A DNA stretch of 64,000 nucleotides from Allobosea sp. (GTDB lineage Bacteria > Pseudomonadota > Alphaproteobacteria > Rhizobiales > Beijerinckiaceae), in assembly GCF_017308075.1 (NCBI RefSeq), contig NZ_JAFKFX010000041.1:1-64000 (forward strand), in the 5' to 3' direction. This document shows positions 35,255-43,783 of this stretch, in pieces. The notes under the pieces are model-generated. The model was not told the origin of the DNA and ran no database searches. It worked only from the letters and a program-made list of their open reading frames with translations. Position 1 is the stretch's first letter. Every line of letters begins with the position of its first letter. Position numbers and translations under genes: made by a program.

Positions 35255-36457
35255 ATGTCTCAAGGTATAATGCAGGAAAGTGCCACCGACTATGTTGAGC
35301 TCGTTCCCTTGCGGGTCAACGAGGCCGGTGTCGGCTTGCCCGCCAAGAAGCCTCTGCCCGGTTGGCTGGCTGCGCTGTCCCGGCACGCGCTGATCCTCGT
35401 AACCTTCGTCCTGCCCTGTTTCCTCGCCGTGCTTTATTACGGGCTGATCGTCGCTGACCGCTATACTTCCGAGGCGCAGTTCGTGGTCAGAAGCCCGAGC
35501 CGGGCAGGCCTCGACCAGCTGACGGGCATGATCCCGGTCACGGGTGGGGAGCGAGCCTCCGACGAGGCCAGTTCCGTTCACGAGTTCGTACGCTCGCGCG
35601 ATGCCGTCGAATTGCTCGTGCAGAAGGCCGATCTGCGGGCGATCCTGTCGCGACCGGAGGGCGATGTCTTCTGGCGCTTCCCCGGATGGTTCTCCAGGGA
35701 TCTGCGAGAAAAGCTCTTCGAGCGTTATCTGGATTTCGTCTCGATCAAGCCGGACGGCAGCACGGGCATCAGCACGCTGGTCGTGCAGAGCTTCCGGCCG
35801 GAGGATTCGGTGAAGATGGCCGAGGTCCTGCTCCAGGGATCGGAGGCGCTGATCAACCGGCTGAACGAACGCGCGCGCGCCGACACGATCCGGGCCGCCA
35901 CGCGTGAAGTCGAAACGGCTAAGGCGCGTGCCTTCGAGCGGCGCGAGGAACTCACCACCTTCCGGACGCGCGCGGGGACAGTCGATCCGGCGAAATCCTC
36001 CCAGAACCTCCTGGAGACGATCGGGAAGCTGTCTTTCGAGGTCGCGCAGCTCAATGCGCAACTCGCCGAAGCGCAACGGAACTCGCCCCAGGGGCCGCAG
36101 ATCACGAATCTGCGCAACCGCATCCAGGCGGTCGAGCAGCAGATCGTCGAGGAGAAGCGGCAGATCGGCGGGTCGGCCCAGGCGCTGGCCCCGATCATCG
36201 CCGAATATGAGCGCCTGGTGCTCGAGCGCGAATTCGCGGACCGCGCGCTCGCCTCCGCGCTCGCCTCGCTGGAAAACGCCCGGGCCGAATCCCAGCGCCA
36301 GCAGCTCTATCTCGAACGCGTCGTGGCGCCGCACGCCGCCGATTATCCGAGCCAGCCGAGGCGCTTGCTCTGGATCGGCATTGTTTTCCTGCTCAGCCTC
36401 TCGGTCTATTCGATCTGCCGTTCGCTGCGGGACTATCTTCGTCAGCGCGAGCATTGA
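35255..36457 (+). CDS. KpsE/CtrB-like inner-membrane capsule export protein (copy 2)
   Basis: A 400-residue paralogue of the divergent neighbour, with the same plan: transmembrane segment near 45-68, periplasmic coiled coil about 205-350, second transmembrane segment near 372-390. VHEFVRSRDAVELL and SFRPEDSVKMAEVLLQGSEALINRLNERARADTIR line up with copy 1. Start ATG at 35255, with another possible start at 35270. One base separates its stop from the ABC ATPase start, so these two are a translational unit. Two such proteins in one locus are unusual. Confidence 0.88.
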   Translation: MSQGIMQESATDYVELVPLRVNEAGVGLPAKKPLPGWLAALSRHALILVTFVLPCFLAVLYYGLIVADRYTSEAQFVVRSPSRAGLDQLTGMIPVTGGERASDEASSVHEFVRSRDAVELLVQKADLRAILSRPEGDVFWRFPGWFSRDLREKLFERYLDFVSIKPDGSTGISTLVVQSFRPEDSVKMAEVLLQGSEALINRLNERARADTIRAATREVETAKARAFERREELTTFRTRAGTVDPAKSSQNLLETIGKLSFEVAQLNAQLAEAQRNSPQGPQITNLRNRIQAVEQQIVEEKRQIGGSAQALAPIIAEYERLVLEREFADRALASALASLENARAESQRQQLYLERVVAPHAADYPSQPRRLLWIGIVFLLSLSVYSICRSLRDYLRQREH

Positions 36458-36458
36458 G

Positions 36459-37169
36459 ATGACGTCGCCTGCCGCCCTTTCGTCTCGGCCCGACACCGCC
36501 CCTGAAGCCGGCGCGGAGCGGGTGGTGCGTGCCGACGACATCGTGAAGGAATTCCATACCGAGCACGGTCCCCGACGTGTGCTGGACGGAATCTCGTTCA
36601 GCGTCGGGGCCGGCGAACGGATGGCGATCCTGGGCCGCAACGGTGCCGGCAAGTCGACCCTGATCAAGATTCTCGCAGGCGTCGAGCGGCCGACCTATGG
36701 CAAGATCCATCGCGGCCTGAACATGTCGTGGCCCTTGGCCATCGGCGGCGGTTTTGAAGGGCAGATGACTGGCTACGATGCCTGCCGGTTCGTTTCCGCC
36801 CTGTATGGCGCGCCGCTCAAGGACACCGTCGAGTTCGTCGCCGATTTCACCGAGCTGGGCAGCCAGCTCTTCACGCAAGCGCGTTTCTATTCAGACGGCA
36901 TGCGGGCACGCCTGGCCTTCGGGCTCTCCCTGGCCATCGACTTCGAATGCTACCTCATCGACGAGGTCATCCTGGTCGGCGACCGGCGCTTCCAGCAACG
37001 CTGCCATGACGAGCTTCTCGTCAAGCGCAAGGACCGGGCCATGCTCATGGCGATCCATTCGATGGAATTCGCCCGAGAGTTCTGCAGCTCGGCGCTGGTT
37101 CTGAAGCAGGGGCGCGGCCGCGTCTTCTACGATCTCGATCTGGCCTGTTCGATCTATGCGACATTGTGA
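36459..37169 (+). CDS. KpsT-like ABC transporter ATPase for polysaccharide export
   Basis: A 236-residue ATPase of the KpsT/Wzt(short) group: Walker A GRNGAGKST (59-67), signature FYSDGMRARLAFGLS (143-157, SDGM replacing SGGQ as usual in this group) and Walker B CYLIDEV (164-170). The ATP-driven export of capsule-like polymers or lipid-linked glycans needs a KpsM permease, which is absent from this window. It follows copy 2 of the KpsE-like protein directly. Confidence 0.9.
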   Translation: MTSPAALSSRPDTAPEAGAERVVRADDIVKEFHTEHGPRRVLDGISFSVGAGERMAILGRNGAGKSTLIKILAGVERPTYGKIHRGLNMSWPLAIGGGFEGQMTGYDACRFVSALYGAPLKDTVEFVADFTELGSQLFTQARFYSDGMRARLAFGLSLAIDFECYLIDEVILVGDRRFQQRCHDELLVKRKDRAMLMAIHSMEFAREFCSSALVLKQGRGRVFYDLDLACSIYATL

Positions 37170-37211
37170 ACCGTCACGCGGACCTATCTCTCGCCCGGTG
37201 ACCTTCCGGGC

Positions 37212-38186
37212 ATGACCACCATCGTTCTGGGCATCCCCAGCGCCTTCTCCGCCTGGGGTTTCGAGGTTGTGCGCCGCTTGGTCAAGGCGTCGCGGCCTGC
37301 GACTGAGCTGCGTCTCGTCGATCGTTACGATCAGTTCGACGAGGATCCGGATGCCGAGGTGATCGTCTGCTCGCAGTTCCCTTCGCGCTCGCTGCGCGAG
37401 GCGGCGCAGAAACCTCGGGCGCGCCTTGTCGTCTTCGCTGCCGACAGCCTGGCTGCCGTCAGCTTCCAGCGGCGCCGGCAGCCGAAACTGGTCGAGGCCT
37501 TGCGGACTGTCGGTGCCAGTGCCGCTCTGATCAGTGACTGCCGGCCGCAGAAGCGGGCGCTCTTCCTCGACGCCGCCGGCCTGACCTCGGCCGAGTTGGC
37601 GACGCAGCTCATCGCCGATCACATCGATTGCCCCATTCCCGCGGATTTCGCCGAGACATTGGCTTCCCTCGGGCCGATCCCGACGGAGGACGCGACCGGC
37701 TCTTCGCTGACGGAAGCGGATAAGGGGATCATCGCTCTCGTTCTCGACAATGCCACGGCCCATCTGCGTGATGCCGGCGTTCCGCTGAAATCCATTTGGC
37801 CGCATCGGGTGTTCTTTTCGGGCGATCGGCCAAACGAAGAGGCTCCGCTCGTGGTGGATGCCACAGGGGGTTCGCGGGTCCTGTATTACGGCCCGTATTT
37901 CCATCTTTCCGAAGGACGCTGGCGCGCCAAGCTCACGGTGGGCTTCACCAAGGAAGCGGCAGGATTGCCGTTCAAGATCTCCGCCTTCGGGCCGGAGCTG
38001 CTGGGAGAGGCCCGCCTGAGGCCGCGCCAGGAAGGGATTTTTTCAGCGCAGTTCAGTTTTCTGGTCTCCGAGCCGGAACGTCCGGTCGAGTTCCATATCC
38101 GCACCGAGGAAGGCGCCATCGAAGGACGGGTCGCACTGGCGCAGGCGGAACTCTCCCATCTCGGCGACAAGCGCCCGGCGGATTGA
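37212..38186 (+). CDS. Unknown protein with C-terminal beta domain shared with WcbI-like protein
   Basis: I do not recognise a family for this 324-residue protein. The first 110 residues alternate strands and helices like a Rossmann-type fold (TTIVLGIPSAFSAWGFEVV, AEVIVCSQFP, ARLVVFAADS). The last about 100 residues begin VLYYGPYFHLSEGRWRAKL and resemble the LYGPFLRLEAGRYRLSFRC domain that is repeated in the protein at 21779-23554. It lies 42 bases after the KpsT-like ATPase, probably in the same operon, so a part in glycan or lipid assembly or export is likely (inference). Confidence 0.7.
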   Translation: MTTIVLGIPSAFSAWGFEVVRRLVKASRPATELRLVDRYDQFDEDPDAEVIVCSQFPSRSLREAAQKPRARLVVFAADSLAAVSFQRRRQPKLVEALRTVGASAALISDCRPQKRALFLDAAGLTSAELATQLIADHIDCPIPADFAETLASLGPIPTEDATGSSLTEADKGIIALVLDNATAHLRDAGVPLKSIWPHRVFFSGDRPNEEAPLVVDATGGSRVLYYGPYFHLSEGRWRAKLTVGFTKEAAGLPFKISAFGPELLGEARLRPRQEGIFSAQFSFLVSEPERPVEFHIRTEEGAIEGRVALAQAELSHLGDKRPAD

Positions 38187-38194
38187 TTCCGGCG

Positions 38195-38226
38195 GAGCGT
38201 GCCAGGAAGCTAAGGCGCTGGCGCTC
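38195..38226. terminator. Imperfect stem-loop between convergent genes
   Basis: GAGCGTGCCAG (38195-38205) pairs with CTGGCGCTC (38218-38226) except for one bulged base, with a 12-base loop. It lies in the 52-base gap between two convergent genes, where a shared terminator would be expected. No T-run is seen. Confidence 0.3.
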
Positions 38227-38238
38227 GAAACGGATACG

Positions 38239-39111
38239 CTAATAGTGGAACGTCCAGAGCAGGCTTTCGCTCAGGCCCTTCAGCGCCTCGACGGCGTCGG
38301 GCCGCTCGCGCGCCAGGGTCGCGATCAGCGCGTCGGCCACGGCGAAGGCCGCGGTTGGCGAGTTCGGCAGGAAGCTGTTGCGGGCCGGGGCGAAGAGCGT
38401 CATGTCGGCCAGCGGCACCAAGGGCGATGACGGTCCGTCGGTGAGGGCGAGCAGCACGGCGTTGCGTTTCTTGGCGAATCTGGCGAGCTCGAGCGTCGCG
38501 CGCGAATAGCGCGGCAGCGAGATCGCGATGACGGCATCCTCAGGCCCGGCCGAGAGCATGTGGCGCACGGCGCGCTCCGGCCCGCCGCGCGAGGAGGCGA
38601 AGACCACGTCGGCGTCGAGATAGAGCGCCAGCCCGTCCTCGAGGAAGGCGCCGACATGATGGCTTGCGCCGGAGCCGACGATGAAGATTCGGCGCGCCTT
38701 CAGCAGAAGGGCGATGGCGCGGTTGACGGTCTCCTCTTCCAGCGTCGCGATCGCCTCGTCGAGATTGGCGGCCTCGCCCTTCAGCGTCGTCGCCATGGTG
38801 GCGAAGACCGAGCCGGCTGCCGCGCGCGCATCGGCGAGGCCTTCGACCGGCGCGAGAGCGACCTTCAGTGCCGTCGACAATGCGGCGCGGAAATCGCCGT
38901 AATTGCGATAGCCCAGGGCCCGGACGAAGCGGGTGACCGTCGCGGTCGAGGTGCCGCTCTTTTCGGCCAGGCCCTCGATCGTCACCGTCGCGGAATCGAG
39001 CGGGCTCTGCAGCACGAAATCCGCCGCCTTGCGATGGCCCTCGCTGAGCGAGGGGTAGATCCGGGCAATGCGGTTGGCGAGGTCCGTCGTCGGCTTCAGG
39101 GCGCGTGACAT
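38239..39111 (-). CDS. RpiR-family transcriptional regulator
   Basis: A 290-residue regulator: an N-terminal helix-turn-helix of RpiR type (SATVTIEGLAEKSGTSTATVTRFVRALGY, about 42-70) followed by a SIS sugar-phosphate-binding domain (FIVGSGASHHVGAFLEDGL and SLPRYSRATLELARFAKK). The ATG at 39111 is preferred to a start 22 codons upstream that would run into the regulatory region. It is divergent from the ABC transporter operon at 39210-45656 and probably controls it, sensing a sugar-phosphate or related ligand. Confidence 0.93.
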   Translation of the reverse strand: MSRALKPTTDLANRIARIYPSLSEGHRKAADFVLQSPLDSATVTIEGLAEKSGTSTATVTRFVRALGYRNYGDFRAALSTALKVALAPVEGLADARAAAGSVFATMATTLKGEAANLDEAIATLEEETVNRAIALLLKARRIFIVGSGASHHVGAFLEDGLALYLDADVVFASSRGGPERAVRHMLSAGPEDAVIAISLPRYSRATLELARFAKKRNAVLLALTDGPSSPLVPLADMTLFAPARNSFLPNSPTAAFAVADALIATLARERPDAVEALKGLSESLLWTFHY

Positions 39112-39139
39112 GGCTTTTCCGCTGATTGACGTCGGATCA

Positions 39140-39165
39140 TTTTCATGTTTGCTACCGCGTGAAAA
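39140..39165. promoter_or_regulatory. Candidate RpiR operator
   Basis: TTTTCA (39140-39145) and TGAAAA (39160-39165) form an inverted repeat with a 14-base spacer in the divergent promoter region between the RpiR gene and the transporter operon. A TTGACG at 39126-39131 could be a -35 element for the operon, though no clear -10 follows. Binding is inferred from position and symmetry. Confidence 0.4.
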
Positions 39166-39209
39166 TAAAACTGTCAAAAACGCTCACCTATGGGAACGGA
39201 GAAGGACCG

Positions 39210-40820
39210 ATGCGGCAGCGCGCACTGATGACCATCCTGCTCGGCGCAAGCATGCTGAGCGCGCCCGCCATGGCGCAGACCCTGCGCGTCGCGCTTTCCT
39301 CGGAGCCGACCGCGGTCGATCCGCATTATCACGACCTCACCCCCAATAATGCGCTCGCCCTGCACATCTTCGACCATCTCGTGCTCCAGGACGAGAAGCA
39401 GGCGCTGAAGCCCGGCCTCGCCACCGCCTGGGAGAATGACGGCAAGAACCGCTGGACCTTCAAGCTCCGCCAGGGCGTCAAGTTCTCGAACGGCCAGCCC
39501 TTCGGCGCGCAGGACGTGGTCTTCACCTTCTGCCGCACCCTGAAGAACGAGACCAAGGTCTCCGGTTCCTTCGCCGACATCACCGGCAATTTCGCCAAGG
39601 TCGAGATCCCCGACGCCAGCACGCTGGTGATCGAGACCAAGACGCCGGAGCCGCTGCTGCCGACCCTGCTCTCGGGCCTGCCGATCCTCTCCGCCTCGAT
39701 CGTCCAGCACGGCGATATCACCTATGACGTCGAGAAGAATTGCGGCGTCACCGGTCCCTGGCCGACCGTCAACAACTTCAACGACGGCTCGATGGCGATC
39801 GGCACCGGGCCCTACAAGCTGAAGTCCTATGTCCGAGGCTCGGCGATCGAGCTCGAGCGCAACCCCAATTACTGGGGTGCGGCCGAGCCCTGGGAGAGCG
39901 TGCGCTTCCTGCCGGTGACCAATGCCGGCCCGCGCCTCGCCGGCCTGCTCGCAGGCGATTATGACGTGATCGAAAGCCCGGCGGCGCGCGACCTCAACCG
40001 CATCAAGGGCGACAAGCGCTTCAGCCATGTCATCACGCCCTCGACCCGCATCATCTATTTCCAGCTCGACGTCGCCCGCGACGACAGCCCCTTCGTCAAG
40101 TCGCCCGACGGCAAGAACCCGCTGAAGGATGCTCGTGTGCGCAAGGCGATGTCGATCGCCATCGACCGTGACGCGATCGCCAAGCGCATCATGGACGGCG
40201 CCGCCGAGCCGGCCTACCAGTTCCTGCCGACCGGCATGTTCGGCACGCTGGCGAACCCGGCGAAGATCCCCTACGACCCCGCCGCGGCCAAGAAGCTGCT
40301 CGCCGAGGCCGGCTATCCCAACGGCTTCCAGCTGACATTGTCGGCGACCAATGACCGCTACATCAACGACAGCCAGATCACCCAGGCGGTCGCCCAGTAC
40401 CTGACCCAGATCGGCATCAAGGCCGAGGTCGACGCGATGACCCGCGCGATCTATTTCCCGCGCCGCGCCAAGAAGGAATTCAGCGTCGCGATCGGTGGCT
40501 GGGGCTCGAACACCGGCGAGGCCTCGTCCTTCCTGCGGCAGTGGCCGCCGACTCCGAACGAGGACAAGACGATCGGCGGCTCGAACTATGGCGGCTACAA
40601 GAACGACGAATACGACAAGGTGATCCGCGCCGCGATCTCGACGCTCGACGACAAGAAGCGCGAGGAACTGCTGCAGCAGGCGATGACCATCGTCCTCGCC
40701 GACGGCGCCTTCATCCCGCTGCACTTCGAGAGCGGCATCTGGGCGGGCAAGGCCGATCTCAAGATCACCGGTCGCGCCGACCAGTTCACCCTCGCCATGT
40801 CGGTGAAGCCGGCGAAGTGA
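39210..40820 (+). CDS. ABC transporter substrate-binding protein, peptide/nickel family (family 5)
   Basis: A 536-residue periplasmic protein. It has a cleavable signal peptide ending APAMA before QTLRV. TAWENDGKNRWTFKLRQGVKFSNG and VRKAMSIAIDRDAIAKRI are conserved family 5 segments. A strong ribosome site (GGAGAAGGA) precedes the ATG at 39210; a frame extending to 39126 is only upstream sequence. It is the first gene of a five-gene transporter unit plus hydrolase. The ligand could be a peptide, opine or other small amide and cannot be named. Confidence 0.95.
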   Translation: MRQRALMTILLGASMLSAPAMAQTLRVALSSEPTAVDPHYHDLTPNNALALHIFDHLVLQDEKQALKPGLATAWENDGKNRWTFKLRQGVKFSNGQPFGAQDVVFTFCRTLKNETKVSGSFADITGNFAKVEIPDASTLVIETKTPEPLLPTLLSGLPILSASIVQHGDITYDVEKNCGVTGPWPTVNNFNDGSMAIGTGPYKLKSYVRGSAIELERNPNYWGAAEPWESVRFLPVTNAGPRLAGLLAGDYDVIESPAARDLNRIKGDKRFSHVITPSTRIIYFQLDVARDDSPFVKSPDGKNPLKDARVRKAMSIAIDRDAIAKRIMDGAAEPAYQFLPTGMFGTLANPAKIPYDPAAAKKLLAEAGYPNGFQLTLSATNDRYINDSQITQAVAQYLTQIGIKAEVDAMTRAIYFPRRAKKEFSVAIGGWGSNTGEASSFLRQWPPTPNEDKTIGGSNYGGYKNDEYDKVIRAAISTLDDKKREELLQQAMTIVLADGAFIPLHFESGIWAGKADLKITGRADQFTLAMSVKPAK

Positions 40821-40856
40821 GCCGCGCTTAGCCCGCTGGCGACAGCAAGCAACATC

Positions 40857-40896
40857 GTCATTCCGGGCCTGCGCCCAGCGCCGAGCCCGGAATGAC
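40857..40896. repeat. Intercistronic REP-like stem-loop
   Basis: GTCATTCCGGGC (40857-40868) and GCCCGGAATGAC (40885-40896) are perfect 12-base inverted arms around a 16-base loop, between the binding-protein gene and the first permease gene. Such hairpins often protect the upstream mRNA or attenuate downstream expression, keeping the binding protein in excess. The GTCATTCCGGG sequence looks like a dispersed palindromic repeat. Confidence 0.6.
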
Positions 40897-40920
40897 CTTT
40901 CGAACGGTCGAGTATTCCAG

Positions 40921-41898
40921 ATGACCGCCTATGTCCTGCAACGGCTGATCCAGAGCGTGCTCGTGCTGCTCGCGGTCTCGGTCGTGGTCTTCTTCGCCGT
41001 CTACGGCATCGGCGACCCGATCGAGCTTCTGGTCTCGCCGCAGGTCAGCGATGCCGAGCGGCAGGCGCTGATCCGGCGCCTCGGGCTCGACCTGCCGGTC
41101 TGGCAGCAATACCTGACCTTCATGGGCAATGCGCTGAAGGGCGATCTCGGCCGCTCCTTCGTGCATGGCGTGCCGGCGGTGCAGCTCATCCTGGCCCGCC
41201 TGCCGGCGACCTTCGAGCTCGTGCTGCTGGCGATGACACTGGCACTCGTCTTCGGCATCCCGCTCGGACTGATGGCGGGGCTCAACCCGGACAGCCGCCG
41301 CGCCCGCATCGTCATGGCCGGCACGGTGCTCGGCTTCTCGCTGCCGAGCTTCTGGAAGGGCATGATGCTGATCCTGCTCTTCGCCGTGCTGCTCGGCTGG
41401 CTGCCGACGGCAGGCCGAGGCGAGACGGTCTCGGTCCTCGGCGTCCAGACCAGCCTGCTGACCCTGGACGGGCTGCAGCACATCGCCCTGCCGGCGCTCA
41501 ATCTCGCCATCCCCAATCTCGCGCTGATCGTGCGGCTCGTCGCCGCCGGCACCACCGAAACGATGACCCAGGACTATGTGAAATATGCTCGCGCCAAGGG
41601 GGTGCGGCCGCGCCGCATCGTCAACCGGCATGTGCTGCGCAACATCCTGATCCCCGTGGTCACCGTGGTCGGCGTCGAGTTCGGCAGCCTCGTGGCCTTT
41701 TCGACCATCACCGAGACGGTCTTCGCCTGGCCGGGCATGGGCAAGCTGCTGATCGACTCGGTCTACCAGCTCGATCGTCCGGTGGTCGTCGCCTATGTCC
41801 TGCTCGCGACCCTGCTCTTCGTCACCGTCAATTTCATCGTCGACGTGCTCTATGCCGCGCTCGACCCGCGGGTGAAGCTCGCCGGAGAACAGGCATGA
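40921..41898 (+). CDS. ABC transporter permease (DppB/OppB family)
   Basis: A 325-residue inner-membrane permease with six hydrophobic segments, the N-terminal family signature (RLIQSVLVLLAVSVVVFF) and the cytoplasmic EAA-like loop YVKYARAKGVRPRRIVNRHVLRN. It pairs with the next permease to form the channel of the peptide-type importer. Its end overlaps the next gene as ATGA. Confidence 0.95.
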   Translation: MTAYVLQRLIQSVLVLLAVSVVVFFAVYGIGDPIELLVSPQVSDAERQALIRRLGLDLPVWQQYLTFMGNALKGDLGRSFVHGVPAVQLILARLPATFELVLLAMTLALVFGIPLGLMAGLNPDSRRARIVMAGTVLGFSLPSFWKGMMLILLFAVLLGWLPTAGRGETVSVLGVQTSLLTLDGLQHIALPALNLAIPNLALIVRLVAAGTTETMTQDYVKYARAKGVRPRRIVNRHVLRNILIPVVTVVGVEFGSLVAFSTITETVFAWPGMGKLLIDSVYQLDRPVVVAYVLLATLLFVTVNFIVDVLYAALDPRVKLAGEQA

Positions 41899-42803
41899 GC
41901 ATGGACGCTTCCCGCCTCGCCGGGCCGGCCAAGGCCGACACGCCCCTGCGCGAGAAGGTGCTGCGCCGGCTGCGCAACCGCCCGACGACCCGCGGCGCCA
42001 TGATCCTGCTCGGCATCATGGTGGTGCTCGCCCTGTTCGCACCGGTGATCGCGCCGCAGAACCCGCATGATCTCGGCTCGCTCAGCGTGATGGACAACAG
42101 GCTCGCGCCCGGTGAGCAGGGCATGAGCGGCTTCACCTTCTGGCTCGGCAGCGACGCGCAGGGACGCGACATGCTGAGCGCCATCCTCTATGGGCTGCGC
42201 ACCAGCCTGCTCGTCGGCCTCGCCTCGACGATCGGCGCGCTCGCCATCGGCATCATGGCCGGGCTCGCCGCGGCGCAGTTCGGCGGCACCATCGACGCCC
42301 TCATCATGCGCATCGTCGACTTCATGCTCGGCTTCCCCTCGATCCTGGTCGCGCTCGTGCTGCTGGCCTCGATCGGCCGCGGCGTCGACAAGGTCATCCT
42401 CGCCATCGTGCTGGTGCAATGGGCGCAATATGCCCGGCTGATGCGGGCTGCGGCCATGGTCGAGCGCCGCAAGGAATATATCGAGGCGGCGGTGAATTTC
42501 GGCCTGCCGACCCGCCACATCATGCTGGCCCATCTCTTGCCGAACTCGGTCGGCTCGGTGCTGGTCGTCGCCTCGATCAGCATCGCCTCGGCGATCACGC
42601 TGGAGGCGACGCTTTCATTCCTCGGCGTCGGCGTACCGGTGACGCAGCCCTCGCTCGGCCTGCTGATCGCCAACGGCTTCGAGTTCCTGCTCTCCGGCGA
42701 GTACTGGATCGCCGTTTTCCCCGGCATCGCGCTGGTGCTTTTGATCATGTCCCTCAATCTCGTCGGCGATCGTCTGCGCCGCAGCTTCAACGTGCGCGCA
42801 TGA
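41895..42803 (+). CDS. ABC transporter permease (DppC/OppC family)
   Basis: A 302-residue second permease with an N-terminal transmembrane segment preceded by an Arg-rich cytoplasmic tail, the conserved LGSDAQGRDMLSAILYGLRTSL motif and an EAA-like loop (YIEAAVNFGLPTRHIMLAHLLPN). ATGA overlaps on both sides show tight translational coupling within the transporter operon. Confidence 0.95.
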   Translation: MSMDASRLAGPAKADTPLREKVLRRLRNRPTTRGAMILLGIMVVLALFAPVIAPQNPHDLGSLSVMDNRLAPGEQGMSGFTFWLGSDAQGRDMLSAILYGLRTSLLVGLASTIGALAIGIMAGLAAAQFGGTIDALIMRIVDFMLGFPSILVALVLLASIGRGVDKVILAIVLVQWAQYARLMRAAAMVERRKEYIEAAVNFGLPTRHIMLAHLLPNSVGSVLVVASISIASAITLEATLSFLGVGVPVTQPSLGLLIANGFEFLLSGEYWIAVFPGIALVLLIMSLNLVGDRLRRSFNVRA

Positions 42804-43783
42804 CCGACGCTCCCCTCCTTTCCGTGCGCGGTCTCAAGACCGTGTTCCATGCGCAGGACGGCGCCTGGCCGGCGGTCGACGGCGTCGATTTCAGCGTCGC
42901 CAAGGGCGAGGTGCTCGGCCTCGTCGGCGAATCCGGCTCGGGCAAGTCGGTGACCGGCTTCTCGCTGGTGCAGCTGATCGACCCGCCGGGCGAGGTCGTC
43001 GCCGGCGAGGTCATGTTCGACGGCACCGATCTGCGCGCCGCCTCCCAGGAGCAGCTGCGCCAACTCCGCGGCGACCGGATCGCGATGATCTTCCAGGACC
43101 CGCTGATGACCCTGAACCCGGTGCTCAGCATCGGCGAGCAGATGGCGGAGGCGATCCTCGAACACCGCGCCTGCAGTCGTGAGGAAGCGCTCGCCAAGGC
43201 GGCCAAGGCGCTGGCGCGGGTCGGCATCTCGTCGCCCGAGGCCCGTCTCAAGCAGTATCCGCACGAATTCTCCGGCGGCATGCGCCAACGCGTCGCGATC
43301 GCGACCGCGCTGCTGAACGACCCCGATCTGATCATCGCCGACGAGCCGACCACCGCGCTCGACGTCACCATCCAGGCGCAGATCCTCTACGAGGTGCAGA
43401 AGCTCTCGCGCGAAAGCGGCGCCGCCGTGATCTGGATCACCCACGACCTCGCCGTCGTCGCCGAGCTCGCCGACCGCGTGGCGGTGATGTATGCTGGCCG
43501 CATCGTCGAGATCGGCGATGTCGAGACCGTGCTCGACCGGCCGCGCCACCCCTACACGCTCGGCCTGCTTAACTCCTCGGCTGCGATGGTCGAGCCCGGC
43601 GAGCGTCTGCACCAGATCGACGGCATGGCGCCGCGCATCGACTCGCGCCCCTCCGGCTGTCCGTTCCGGCCGCGCTGCGAGCGGGCTTTGCCCGTCTGCG
43701 CCGAAAGCGATCCGCAGCCACAGGCCCATGACGGCCGCACGCTGCGCTGCCACAACCCCGTACCTGACCGGGTAGCGGCATGA
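42800..43783 (+). CDS. ABC transporter ATP-binding protein (DppD/OppD family)
   Basis: A 327-residue ATPase: Walker A GESGSGKS, signature [12 protein letters not shown], Walker [13 protein letters not shown], and the C-terminal oligopeptide-transporter extension with [14 protein letters not shown]. The start is the ATG at 42800 overlapping the previous stop. First of the two ATPases of the importer. Confidence 0.95.
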   Translation: MTDAPLLSVRGLKTVFHAQDGAWPAVDGVDFSVAKGEVLGLVGESGSGKSVTGFSLVQLIDPPGEVVAGEVMFDGTDLRAASQEQLRQLRGDRIAMIFQDPLMTLNPVLSIGEQMAEAILEHRACSREEALAKAAKALARVGISSPEARLKQYPHEFSGGMRQRVAIATALLNDPDLIIADEPTTALDVTIQAQILYEVQKLSRESGAAVIWITHDLAVVAELADRVAVMYAGRIVEIGDVETVLDRPRHPYTLGLLNSSAAMVEPGERLHQIDGMAPRIDSRPSGCPFRPRCERALPVCAESDPQPQAHDGRTLRCHNPVPDRVAA

